Shown one piece after another: positions 8,273-16,354 of a DNA stretch of 64,000 nucleotides. The notes beneath the pieces were generated by a model, which made no database searches, was not told the DNA's origin, and was given only the letters and a program-made list of their open reading frames with translations. Location of the stretch: NCBI GenBank assembly GCA_022820835.1, contig JAJEET010000026.1, forward strand, positions 1-64,000, written 5' to 3'. The position numbers and the translations under genes are program-made. Position 1 is the stretch's first letter, and every line of letters starts with the position of its first letter. This DNA comes from Candidatus Poribacteria bacterium. Lineage in GTDB: Bacteria; Poribacteria; WGA-4E; WGA-3G.

Positions 8273-9364
8273 ATGAAAACAGTTAATACTCAACAACAAC
8301 ATCAGAAAACCACACCTTATGCTGTGCTAATTTGCTTCATCTGTGTTCTGACAGGTTTCTACTGCGGGTGCCAAGGCGAAACTTCCAACTTGGATGTAGG
8401 GGGTGCCGGTTTTGAAATCTTAGAGAAATCAGGTGAACTGACAGAAAATGAGATATGGAATGGACGGGTCTATATTACCAACACTGTCACTATACCAGAG
8501 GGTGTCACGTTGACGATTCGGGCTGGAACTATCGTCGGTTTTGAACCGATGGAAACACCGAGCCTACTTATTGTGAAGGGTGAAGTTTACGCCGAAGGAT
8601 CACCAGATCGGATGATCGTCTTTGGATCCTTGGGCAAGCAACGGACACAGGAACAAGAACCAGCAGCGGAGGCAACCTCGTCTCCATTTGGCACTGACAC
8701 ATCTCTAAGGAATCAACGAAGGAGCGGCAGCGGAGCGGTCGCGAATACCGTAAAAGCGGATCCACCGAAATCGGGAGATTGGGGAGGTATCCTGATTGAA
8801 GCCACAAGTCCGAATTGCCGTCTGACCTACACTCGCATCCAGCACGCGAATGTCGGCATCAGGATCCGTACAGACGCAGTGCAAATTGAGAGATGTCTTT
8901 TTGGTGAGAATAGAACAGGCATAATTTGCGAAAACACGAATCCGACGATCAGCAGTAGCGAATTTAATAGAAATGGTATAGGTTCCAAATTCCAAGGGAG
9001 TGCGGCGCCAGATGTAGAATACAACGAGTTTACCGCCAACCAATACGGGGTTGTATGTGAAGATGACTCGCGCCCGCGTATCCAGTATAATATCCTCCGT
9101 GCGAATTACGAAAACGCGATTATTTGTTATTCTACTGCGTCCCCGGAAATTGTATCTAATAACATTACAAATAACGTCGGTTGGGCGGTCTACGATGGGG
9201 GGCGGCTCCGAGATAATTTTATTCAAGGGAATAAACAGGTTGGAGGTAATATCACGGAACTCGGCATCGGTACACAGAGCGATCAGTTTTTCGGTGTAGA
9301 CGAAGCGTTTGAACCGAGGAATTCTCCGGTAGCGGAAGCAGGCGTGCCGCGCGATAATTTTTAG
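8273..9364 (+). CDS. Right-handed parallel beta-helix lipoprotein
   Basis: The protein (363 residues from the ATG at 8273) has an N-terminal signal with FYCGC as a probable lipobox. An early segment, LTENEIWNGRVYITNTVTIPEGVTLTIRAGTIVGF, is typical of right-handed beta-helix proteins that start with a left-open coil. From about residue 165 there are repeated short coils such as NPTISSSEFNRNGIG, SRPRIQYNILRANYENAI and SPEIVSNNITNN, which is a NosD/pectate-lyase-like solenoid. It may bind or cleave polysaccharide at the cell surface, but no catalytic residues can be assigned. A TTGACA lies at 8238, with a weak -10, very near the start. UbiA follows 13 bases later. Confidence 0.8.
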   Translation: MKTVNTQQQHQKTTPYAVLICFICVLTGFYCGCQGETSNLDVGGAGFEILEKSGELTENEIWNGRVYITNTVTIPEGVTLTIRAGTIVGFEPMETPSLLIVKGEVYAEGSPDRMIVFGSLGKQRTQEQEPAAEATSSPFGTDTSLRNQRRSGSGAVANTVKADPPKSGDWGGILIEATSPNCRLTYTRIQHANVGIRIRTDAVQIERCLFGENRTGIICENTNPTISSSEFNRNGIGSKFQGSAAPDVEYNEFTANQYGVVCEDDSRPRIQYNILRANYENAIICYSTASPEIVSNNITNNVGWAVYDGGRLRDNFIQGNKQVGGNITELGIGTQSDQFFGVDEAFEPRNSPVAEAGVPRDNF

Positions 9365-9377
9365 TAGGAATTGAGAT

Positions 9378-10301
9378 ATGTCCCGCTTCAGAGCCTATCT
9401 TGACCTGGTTCGTTACCCACTCTTTGCGATTCCGATTGTCGCGACACTTCCAGGCGCGCTCATCGCGAGCCACGGACGGTTCACATGGCGCGTTGCAGTG
9501 GCACTGATAGTTGCACTGTTCGGCTATTTCGCTGGTATGATAAAAAATGACTACTTCCACCACGAAACAGATAAGCAAACGAACCCTGAACGTCCACTTC
9601 CATCCGAACGCCTCACTCCGAAGCAAGCAATTGTTCCGGCAAGCGTTATATACGGTTTTTGTGTCATCGGCGGTTTTTTGCTCAATCTTAAAACAGGCTT
9701 ATTGGTGATGGGGTTGGTGTCGATTTCGCATCTCTACAACGCCATTTTTAAGGCGAAAGGGATTTTAGGGAGTCTCACGTTACCACTCGGGATCGGCTTA
9801 CTGAGCGTCTTCGGTGCGTTGGCTGTTAGTGGAGCAGTACCGCGTCTGGTGTGGTACGCCTTCGCTGCGACAACGCTTTACGATTTAGGGACACACATCA
9901 CGACGACCTTCAAAGACATTTCACGCGACAAAGAACTCGGCATCTTAACGACACCTATTCAGATTGGTGTTCGTCCAGCACTTTTGGTCTCTGCGGTGGC
10001 AACGGTACTCGCTTTCGCTATTGCTCTTCTGCCATACTGGTTGGAACCAGACGTTCAGAAGACTTATATCGTTTGGGTGGTTTTAGGCATCATCGCCACT
10101 GTCGGTACGCGTATCTCGCTCTACCTACAACCGAATGAAAAGAACGGCTATTTTGCGCTGAAGGGTTCGATGGTGGGTTCTATTCTCTTTTTTCCGTGCC
10201 TTATCGGTGTGCAGGTGTCTATTGTTGTTTCTGCAGCAGTTATCCTGCCGTTGCTATTGATTACACTCTTTCTGCTAAAAACGACGCGCCAAGAGGTTTA
10301 A
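9378..10301 (+). CDS. UbiA-family membrane prenyltransferase
   Basis: This 307-residue polytopic membrane protein has both aspartate motifs of the UbiA superfamily: NDYFHHETD early and KDISRDKELG in the second half. The family transfers prenyl chains onto aromatic or other acceptors (quinones, hemes, chlorophyll-like lipids). Hydrophobic segments are spread through the protein, consistent with eight to nine helices. The acceptor cannot be determined. A UbiX-like gene at the window start could belong to quinone metabolism too, but the two are not adjacent. Confidence 0.87.
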   Translation: MSRFRAYLDLVRYPLFAIPIVATLPGALIASHGRFTWRVAVALIVALFGYFAGMIKNDYFHHETDKQTNPERPLPSERLTPKQAIVPASVIYGFCVIGGFLLNLKTGLLVMGLVSISHLYNAIFKAKGILGSLTLPLGIGLLSVFGALAVSGAVPRLVWYAFAATTLYDLGTHITTTFKDISRDKELGILTTPIQIGVRPALLVSAVATVLAFAIALLPYWLEPDVQKTYIVWVVLGIIATVGTRISLYLQPNEKNGYFALKGSMVGSILFFPCLIGVQVSIVVSAAVILPLLLITLFLLKTTRQEV

Positions 10302-10306
10302 GTTCG

Positions 10307-10786
10307 ATGCAACACATTAACTCGCCCAATGTTTTAGTGATAATCGTCGTTTTCACGGTATCCCTGCTAACCGCGTGCGCCCCTCCAATTGGAGAGGTTC
10401 AGCCCCTTACCTTTGCTAACATTGCTAAGGACATAGAGGCAGCCCCGGAGAGATCAATAAGAAACTACGTAGGTAGGGTCGTAAAGATTAGAGCTAAGGC
10501 TGGAATTTTCGAGAGTTTAAAAGCACAATTAGTAAAAGATTCTTCAGCACACCTTAGGGGAAGCGGTCTCGTAGGTAGTCGTTTCGTAACGTTTTGGGTA
10601 AGATACCGGTTTTGGGTAAGAAATGAACCTTTTCGTCTGGATAAATTTTTTCACTCGGATGGAGGATCCGACGATTCATACCTTTTTAAAGTGCGTATAA
10701 AATCTATTGATCCAAACATGGAACCCCATTATTGGACGGTTTGGACAGAAATCCTTGAATATGAGACCCGCGTATTTCCCTGGTAG
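10307..10786 (+). CDS. Small lipoprotein of unknown function
   Basis: The track ORF starts at 10196 inside ubiA in another frame. The ATG at 10307, preceded by AAGAGG, gives 159 residues with an N-terminal hydrophobic stretch ending LLTAC, a good lipobox. The mature part has YVGRVVKIRAKAGIFES, which resembles an OB-like or nucleic-acid-binding beta barrel in pattern only. I do not recognise a family. It follows the UbiA-family gene after 5 bases and precedes the sulfatase-fold gene by 68. Confidence 0.6.
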   Translation: MQHINSPNVLVIIVVFTVSLLTACAPPIGEVQPLTFANIAKDIEAAPERSIRNYVGRVVKIRAKAGIFESLKAQLVKDSSAHLRGSGLVGSRFVTFWVRYRFWVRNEPFRLDKFFHSDGGSDDSYLFKVRIKSIDPNMEPHYWTVWTEILEYETRVFPW

Positions 10787-10854
10787 GTGTGGTTTCCTAA
10801 GAAAACTGATGGTCGCCTAACAGGACAACCTTACGGAGGTTAATAACTAAAAAT

Positions 10855-12300
10855 ATGAAGAACATTGTTTTGCTTATTACCGATACTTTTCGGTATGACA
10901 ATTTAGGCGAACGCGCGAGGCGACCGATTCGCACGCCGATGCTCGATAAATTTGAGGCAGAGCGCGCAACTGCTATCGACAAATTTTATATGAGCAGTTT
11001 TCCGACGGTTCCACACCGAACAGATATCTTGACTGCATCGGTCGGGTGGCCCCACTATCCGTGGCAGCCCATTGATCAAAGTGGACGGACGATCATAGCG
11101 AGACTTCTGAGCCAGCAGGGATATGCAACGCAGTTGATATGTGACACCCCACACCTGTTCAACGTCCGTTTCCAGCACTGTTTTGAAGCCGCGTTCCAGC
11201 ATCGTGGTCAGGAAGGGGACAAGCCGCTTCTCCATCTCAATGACGAGATAAAAGTCGTTATGCCGAATGAGAAGACGCGACCGCATCCAGCGTTCCGTGG
11301 GCATACACTGCCGAACACACACCGTTGGACGAACCGGTACTACCAATATGAGTCGGAAACGTTCTCTGGTAGGACCTCCGAGACCACAATCCGATGGTTG
11401 GAAGAGAATCACAAATCGGGACCCTTCTTCCTCTGGGTAGATTTCTTCGATCCGCACGAACCGTGGGACCCACCCGAATACCTCGTCAAACGCTACGATC
11501 CGGACTACACCGGTCCACCGATGCTCCATCCGAACTACGGTCTGTCCTCCCTCTTCACGGATGCCGAGCTGCACAACCTATGGGCGCACTACGCCGGTGA
11601 GTCCGAGCTCGTTGATAGGCACATCGGACGGATTTTGCAGAAGGTGGAAGACTTAGAACTATGGGACGATACGCTCGTTGTTGTGCTGTCTGACCACGGG
11701 ATGTCTATTGGCGAACACAGTCGGACGGGTAAGTCTAACATCGATCCAAAAGATGAACGCTATTGGCCCACATACCCGGAAATTAACCACGAGATGTTCT
11801 TGATTGCTGGTGGAGATGTCCCGCAAGGGCAACGCCTTGATCTCATCGCGCAACCGATGGATATTATGCCGACGCTCTGCGAATTGGCTGGCGTTAGTTT
11901 GGATCCACCAAAACCGTTTGAGGGACGTTCCTTCGCGCAGTCGCTCCTTAGTGGCGATGCCCAACACAGAGAATATGCCGTTACCGGTTGCCATATCCGG
12001 GCACAAGGGGATAGTGTGCCACGCCGTGCGACAACGCCGTTCCTTGTCACTGAACGTTGGGGATACGCGCCTGTCGGTGAATACGGCAGACCGGAACTCT
12101 TCGATCTACCCGCAGACCCGATAGCAGAGAACAACATCGCTGCGGACAACATGGAACTCGTTAAGGAATTGCATGAACTGTTTATGTCGCATCTTGAGGA
12201 GCATAACGCACCTGAGAAATTCCTTGATCTCTGGAAAGAAGAACCGTCCGGTGATGGGAAGGGGAAATGGTCGATTGACTATCCAGAAGAGGATGAATAG
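10855..12300 (+). CDS. Sulfatase-fold (alkaline phosphatase superfamily) hydrolase with Thr at the nucleophile site
   Basis: This 481-residue protein has the superfamily layout. LLITDTFRYDNLG near the start holds a metal-site Asp, FFLWVDFFDPHEPWDPP is the mid-domain block, VVVLSDHGMSIGEHS is the distal metal site, and QPMDIMPTLCELAGV is conserved in sulfatases. The nucleophile motif CxPxR/SxPxR reads T51-VPHR in SSFPTVPHRTDILT, so there is no cysteine or serine to convert to formylglycine. It may act as a phosphodiesterase or phosphotransferase-like enzyme and not a sulfatase. No signal peptide is visible, so it may be cytoplasmic. Confidence 0.85.
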   Translation: MKNIVLLITDTFRYDNLGERARRPIRTPMLDKFEAERATAIDKFYMSSFPTVPHRTDILTASVGWPHYPWQPIDQSGRTIIARLLSQQGYATQLICDTPHLFNVRFQHCFEAAFQHRGQEGDKPLLHLNDEIKVVMPNEKTRPHPAFRGHTLPNTHRWTNRYYQYESETFSGRTSETTIRWLEENHKSGPFFLWVDFFDPHEPWDPPEYLVKRYDPDYTGPPMLHPNYGLSSLFTDAELHNLWAHYAGESELVDRHIGRILQKVEDLELWDDTLVVVLSDHGMSIGEHSRTGKSNIDPKDERYWPTYPEINHEMFLIAGGDVPQGQRLDLIAQPMDIMPTLCELAGVSLDPPKPFEGRSFAQSLLSGDAQHREYAVTGCHIRAQGDSVPRRATTPFLVTERWGYAPVGEYGRPELFDLPADPIAENNIAADNMELVKELHELFMSHLEEHNAPEKFLDLWKEEPSGDGKGKWSIDYPEEDE

Positions 12301-12320
12301 GACAGTCAGAGGTTGAAATC

Positions 12321-12357
12321 AAAAAAGAGGCTTTAGGTACAGATTACCTAAAGCCTC
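12321..12357 (-). terminator. Rho-independent terminator of the ABC binding-protein gene
   Basis: GAGGCTTTAGGTA and its perfect 13-base complement flank a five-base loop (12327-12357). On the minus strand the hairpin is followed by TTTTTT, so it ends transcription of the gene stopping at 12397. It may also act weakly on the converging sulfatase-fold gene. Confidence 0.9.
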
Positions 12358-12396
12358 TCTGTATATAGTCAGGATTGGCGTAATTGAGACACACGC

Positions 12397-13569
12397 CTAC
12401 TCGAAAACCTCAAATTCGCCATCTTTGACAATTAAGACAATCGGATCGTAGACCGCATCCCCAACGTCGTTAAAAGAGAGCCGACCGAGAATCGTGTCAA
12501 AATCTCGAATCCCCGCGAGTGCAGCAGCAATCGCCTCTGGATCAGTTGATTGCGCATCTGCTATTCCTTTGGCGAGAATATGAATAGCGGCGTAAAATTG
12601 TGCCGCCCAAATAGTGGGTTCCATTCCGTATTTTGTACTGTAGTTCTGCACAAAGGCTTGATTGCCGGGTGTATCTGTTGTGCTATTCCAACTGGTAAAA
12701 GTGATTGTTCCTTCGGCGGCAGCCCCCGCAGCTTCTACTAAATCTCTCGACAGCGTGAGATTAACGATGAACGGAATATCAGAAGGAATACCGAGTGCAC
12801 GTCCTTGAACCAGAATATCGGAAATGTCTCCGACTGTACATGAAATAAAGATGGCATCCGGATTCGACGCTTTGATGCGCGTAAATTGGGCAGACAGGTC
12901 TGTTTCCGCGGTTTGGAAACTTTCTGTTGTGAGAATCTCAACCCCGTTATCCATAAGTGCCTTTCTCAATTCCGTGTCACTGGTCCGGGAAAAGAGATCC
13001 ACGTTATCAAATAGCGTAGCCACTTTTTGATATCCGAGTTTCTCCTGTGTTACCCTGACTCCGTTCGGAATAAGCACGTCTGTGGTGAGGTTGGTGCGGA
13101 AAATAAAATCACTAACGGTACTCAAGCCAGAGGCGGCTGAAGTGGGACTTATCGCTACGACCTGGTTCTGGTGCGCGATCGGAAAAGCCGCTTGTGCCTG
13201 ACTTGAGGATCCGGGACCGAGGATAATAGAAACTTTGTCTTGATGAATCAGTTTGTTGAAGGCTTCAACCGCGCCTTCTACAGTACTCCGACCGTCCTCT
13301 ATGATGAGTTTGATTTTCACATCGCTATGTTGTGAGTTGTTAATTTCTGCAACAGCGAGTTCAATACCGTATTCTACCGAAGAGCCTGCAAAACTGGAGT
13401 GCCCTGTGATCGGGTAGACAGCACCGATTAAAATCCCTTTACTCATCCGTTCCGGTAGTGGCACGGTAGGTTGGGCAATCTGCTGGACCCGTTCACAGCC
13501 GATAAAACTTGCAATTGAAACGGTAACAGCCAATACAAATGTGAAAACTACAGTTTTTCTGATGTTCAT
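12397..13569 (-). CDS. LivJ-type ABC transporter substrate-binding lipoprotein
   Basis: The protein (390 residues from the ATG at 13569, AAGGA eight bases upstream) begins with a signal peptide ending ASFIGC, a lipobox. The mature part is a type I periplasmic binding protein: ILIGAVYPITGHSSFAGSSVEYGIELAVAEIN, then VSIILGPGSSSQAQAAFPIAHQNQVVAISPTSA, and later PDAIFISCTVGD. This family captures branched-chain amino acids, amides or similar solutes. No permease or ATPase genes lie nearby, so it is an orphan receptor. The track start at 13608 adds 13 unlikely residues. Confidence 0.9.
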   Translation of the reverse strand: MNIRKTVVFTFVLAVTVSIASFIGCERVQQIAQPTVPLPERMSKGILIGAVYPITGHSSFAGSSVEYGIELAVAEINNSQHSDVKIKLIIEDGRSTVEGAVEAFNKLIHQDKVSIILGPGSSSQAQAAFPIAHQNQVVAISPTSAASGLSTVSDFIFRTNLTTDVLIPNGVRVTQEKLGYQKVATLFDNVDLFSRTSDTELRKALMDNGVEILTTESFQTAETDLSAQFTRIKASNPDAIFISCTVGDISDILVQGRALGIPSDIPFIVNLTLSRDLVEAAGAAAEGTITFTSWNSTTDTPGNQAFVQNYSTKYGMEPTIWAAQFYAAIHILAKGIADAQSTDPEAIAAALAGIRDFDTILGRLSFNDVGDAVYDPIVLIVKDGEFEVFE

Positions 13570-14117
13570 ATCGAAATCCTTCGCTTTTCTCCTTTTCTGA
13601 TATAACAAAAATATTAGACTCTCTTATAAGTAGATGCACAATGTTGAATTTCTATCTGAAAAGTTGTAGGAGCGAGCTGTGCTCGCGATTGCAACCCAAA
13701 AAAACGGCACTCTTTCAAGTGAGAACTTGCCGCCATATTCAAGTTAAAGAAATTTCGCTTGAACGTACCGTTTGGTTTGAAGAGATCAAAACCAAAATCA
13801 ATTTGGATAATCGCGTGTTGTGTTTCCAAAAACCTTGCATGAAAGATACGATTGAGATTGTCCTTTACAAACAACTTCACCGGCCAAGGAAACTGCTTAT
13901 TCAACGGTTCTATAAGTTCTCGGATAACCTCTCAGTATCTCTTATGATTTCGTTTCAACTTAATTTTCGCTGAAAATTAGCGTTATTGGGCAAAAGGAAT
14001 GCATGCACGCTTTCCGAACGCTTTGAAGTTCTCTAATTCTAATAACTGAAGCATTAGAATTCTCCTAACCGGAAACTTTTGTCCCTCAATGTTCCTTATT
14101 TTTAAGCAGGGTCTGTA
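13570..14117. other. Non-coding gap with a palindromic repeat
   Basis: About 550 bases without a convincing gene. It contains the hairpin GCGAGC-TGT-GCTCGC at 13672-13686 within GTTGTAGGAGCGAGCTGTG, which looks like a dispersed repeat. The ORFs on both strands here (13614-13904 and 13641-13973) are translations through this repeat and show no recognisable domain. The stretch lies just downstream of a decayed PIN toxin gene and may hold further eroded sequence. Confidence 0.5.
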
Positions 14118-14495
14118 CTAATTTTCACCATGGCTATGTGCTTCTGTCTGTTTACGCTTCTCAGGTGGCACATAATACGAAACAACTTTCATGCCCTTCC
14201 GTTTACACTCTTCTTGAACCTGTCGCAAATGCGCGGAGAGTTCTTCGACAGAGTTGAATTGAGCGGCGAACTCCTCTTTCATTCGATAGCACTCTTCAAG
14301 CATGGGATCTGTATAGTCAATCACAGGATCCGTGTCGGTTTTAGGATCTTCTTTCATGTGAAACTCCATCCAAAACTGCCGAGTTATCTGTTGCCAAGAG
14401 GCTAATGTTGCATCGCTGCTGGGTCTGCCTACCAGATAACTGATAACAGTCGTTTCAAGGTAGACTCGCGGTCTTATATCTCTGTAGTGTATCAT
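14118..14495 (-). pseudogene. PIN-domain toxin N-terminus fused in frame to its partner gene
   Basis: Residues 10-42 (RVYLETTVISYLVGRPSSDATLASWQQITRQFW) are the start of a PIN-domain nuclease, including the first catalytic Asp/Glu region. The remaining 100 or so PIN residues with the other acidic sites are missing. From residue 47 (MKEDP...) the sequence looks like the small helical protein often encoded after such PIN genes (MLEECYRMKEEFAAQFNSVEELSAHLRQVQEE). That ATG at 14357 has its own GGAG seven bases upstream. The best reading is an internal deletion that joined toxin start to partner gene. The toxin should be inactive, and the partner (14118-14357) may still be made. Confidence 0.65.
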
Positions 14496-14531
14496 GAAAT
14501 GCTGTCGGTTTCAAGGAATAATTGGTGCAAT

Positions 14532-15821
14532 TTAGGCAGTCTCCGGCGCATTAAGCACTGCATCCAACTGATCCATCACCTTGTGGAAAGCTTCGACATA
14601 ATAGGACATCAACTCGAAATCGTTGGGAGGGTTAACATCAAAAATGTAACAGTGTGAATCAATGAACTCAACGGCTTTCGGATAGTCCTCAGTCTTGTAT
14701 TCCACTGTCGAATTATTGCATCGCCACGGGCAGCCTGTACCGTAACCGATTCGGTTCTGGAAAATCTCTTGAGATGGCACAGGTAACCGTTGCCACTGTC
14801 CCGTCGGGACACCTTCAGCGCGCAGTGCCTCCTGCACCTTCTCACGTAAGGTGCGAGCAGGAATGTCTAATCCCAATGCCTCTGGATTGAAACCGACGAC
14901 GTAGTTGTAATAGACCGGTTCACACGCTTCCGGTGTGAAAGGTGTTTCGATGCCGTCAATCTGGCTGAGATGCTTAGTGAGATAGTTGCAATTTTCGATA
15001 CGCAGCGCGTTATTCGCGTCGAGTCGTTTGAGTTGACTGCGGATGAACGCTTGACTGAACATGTCGCCGCGATACATCCATCCGAGTCCATACGCGTTAT
15101 ATTCTTGCTCCTCACGCTCACGTCCGGGAACGACGATCTCGCCGAAATACTGTAACAACGCCGCGCGTTTGTGAATCTCCTCATCATCCGTTGTGAACAA
15201 GCCACCTTGACAACCACTGCTCAACGTTTTCGATGCTTGTGTGCTATAGCCTGCCGCATCGCCGAACGCACCGCAGCGTTTACCTTTATAGCGTGCGCCG
15301 TGCGCCTGCGCGACATCCTCAATGACTTTCAGGTTGTGTTTCTTCGCTATCGCGAGGATAGCGTCCATATCAGCAGGCATGCCGTGGATGTGAACGGGCA
15401 TAATCGCACGCGTCCGTTCGGTGATTTTTGCCTCAATAGCGTTGGGGTCAATACAATAGGTTACGGGATCGATATCGACGAAGACGGGGATAGCGTTGTG
15501 GTGGAGGACCGCTGCCGCGGTTGCCCAAAAGGTAAAGGCAGGAATAATAACTTCGTCCCCCGGTTCAATACCGACACCCGCGACACAGAGGTGCAGCGCA
15601 GCCGTGCCGCTGTTAACAGGGATACAATACCGAACACCCATGTATTCAGCCCATTCGCTCGCCAGACCTTCGGACTGAATCCGTTGTTGTTCGGTAATTC
15701 TTTCGGAAGCGATGACTTCGGCAATCGCGTCTCTATCGGCATCCGTAACCTCTGGCCACGGTTTAATGATGCCGTTGGGAACACTCCGTTTACCACCGTG
15801 TATAGCGAGTTTTGCTGACAT
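14532..15821 (-). CDS. DegT/DnrJ/EryC1/StrS-family PLP aminotransferase
   Basis: This 429-residue protein is a fold-type I PLP enzyme of the sugar aminotransferase group. It has YCIPVNSGTAALHLCVAGVGIEPGDEVIIPAFTFWATAAAVLHHNAIPVFVDID, the EDVAQAHGARYKGKRCGAFGDAAGYS block and STQASKTLSSGCQGG, with the PLP lysine. Such enzymes aminate keto sugars or deoxy-inosose-like rings. It stands alone, without other sugar-nucleotide genes nearby. GGAGG lies seven bases before the ATG. A MITE-like element begins 52 bases upstream of its start. Confidence 0.9.
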   Translation of the reverse strand: MSAKLAIHGGKRSVPNGIIKPWPEVTDADRDAIAEVIASERITEQQRIQSEGLASEWAEYMGVRYCIPVNSGTAALHLCVAGVGIEPGDEVIIPAFTFWATAAAVLHHNAIPVFVDIDPVTYCIDPNAIEAKITERTRAIMPVHIHGMPADMDAILAIAKKHNLKVIEDVAQAHGARYKGKRCGAFGDAAGYSTQASKTLSSGCQGGLFTTDDEEIHKRAALLQYFGEIVVPGREREEQEYNAYGLGWMYRGDMFSQAFIRSQLKRLDANNALRIENCNYLTKHLSQIDGIETPFTPEACEPVYYNYVVGFNPEALGLDIPARTLREKVQEALRAEGVPTGQWQRLPVPSQEIFQNRIGYGTGCPWRCNNSTVEYKTEDYPKAVEFIDSHCYIFDVNPPNDFELMSYYVEAFHKVMDQLDAVLNAPETA

Positions 15822-15873
15822 AAGGGTCCTCCTTGCGGGGGTTTCCGCTGGCTGAGTTGATGAAGATTAAGAA

Positions 15874-15997
15874 TAGGACTTACGCATGCTGCTCTTTTGT
15901 AGCATAAACTGTTAGTTTGTGCCATCAGAACGCTCGGTTTTCCGAAAATTCCTATCTAACAGAACGGGAAACCACATTCAAAATTGCGTAAGTCCTA
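15874..15997. mobile_element. MITE-like element with 13-bp perfect terminal inverted repeats
   Basis: TAGGACTTACGCA (15874-15886) and its exact complement TGCGTAAGTCCTA (15985-15997) bound a 124-base segment with no ORF. Inside is a small hairpin AAACT-GTT-AGTTT (15906-15918) preceded by TGTAGC, which recurs elsewhere in the window. The layout is that of a non-autonomous element moved by a transposase in trans. Confidence 0.7.
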
Positions 15998-16015
15998 AAT
16001 TTATCGTAAAAAACT

Positions 16016-16330
16016 CTAAATTTCTGTGAGTCTCGGAACGTATTCATCCTCATAAGTCTTAATAAGCGTACCAACAAAATGCAGCAAGGGGGCCAAGGGA
16101 TGGTTTTCCTCACCTACTATATCAAGCAAATCGTCTAACCGTGCTGCAAGTTCTTCATATTCGATTTTGGTCAATACGATAGGAATATAAGTTTCGCTTT
16201 GGCTTACAATGTCAATTAAGTCGCATAACGCCTTGACAGACAGTTGCAATTTACTTTCGCCCTGCGGTTGAAAGGCAATAGGTGCGTCAATTGCAGATAC
16301 AGTCGGCGTATTTTCTGTTTTGGGAACCAT
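16016..16330 (-). CDS. Small protein resembling the N-terminal part of HigA-type antitoxins
   Basis: This 104-residue protein has IVLTKIEYEELAARLDDLLDIVGEENHPLAPLLHFVGTLIKTYEDEYVPRLTEI. The pattern of an acidic helix, HPL and LIxxYEDEYVP resembles the N-terminal segment of HigA-like antitoxins that precede an HTH. Here the protein stops where the HTH would begin, and no toxin gene is adjacent. It could be a truncated antitoxin or a small stand-alone regulator. It lies downstream of gltX by 24 bases on the same strand and may be co-transcribed with it. Confidence 0.55.
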   Translation of the reverse strand: MVPKTENTPTVSAIDAPIAFQPQGESKLQLSVKALCDLIDIVSQSETYIPIVLTKIEYEELAARLDDLLDIVGEENHPLAPLLHFVGTLIKTYEDEYVPRLTEI

Positions 16331-16354
16331 AGTTTACTCCGATTCTGCAGTGCC

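Noticed and set aside
8705-9226. 173-residue minus-strand ORF
   Set aside because: It is antisense to the beta-helix lipoprotein gene, which has a clear signal peptide and repeat pattern.
10903-11574. 223-residue minus-strand ORF
   Set aside because: Antisense to the conserved sulfatase-fold gene; no motif.
13614-13973. ORFs on both strands of about 100 residues
   Set aside because: They overlap each other, run through a palindromic repeat and have no RBS or recognisable domain.
15171-15818. 215-residue plus-strand ORF
   Set aside because: Antisense shadow of the DegT aminotransferase gene.
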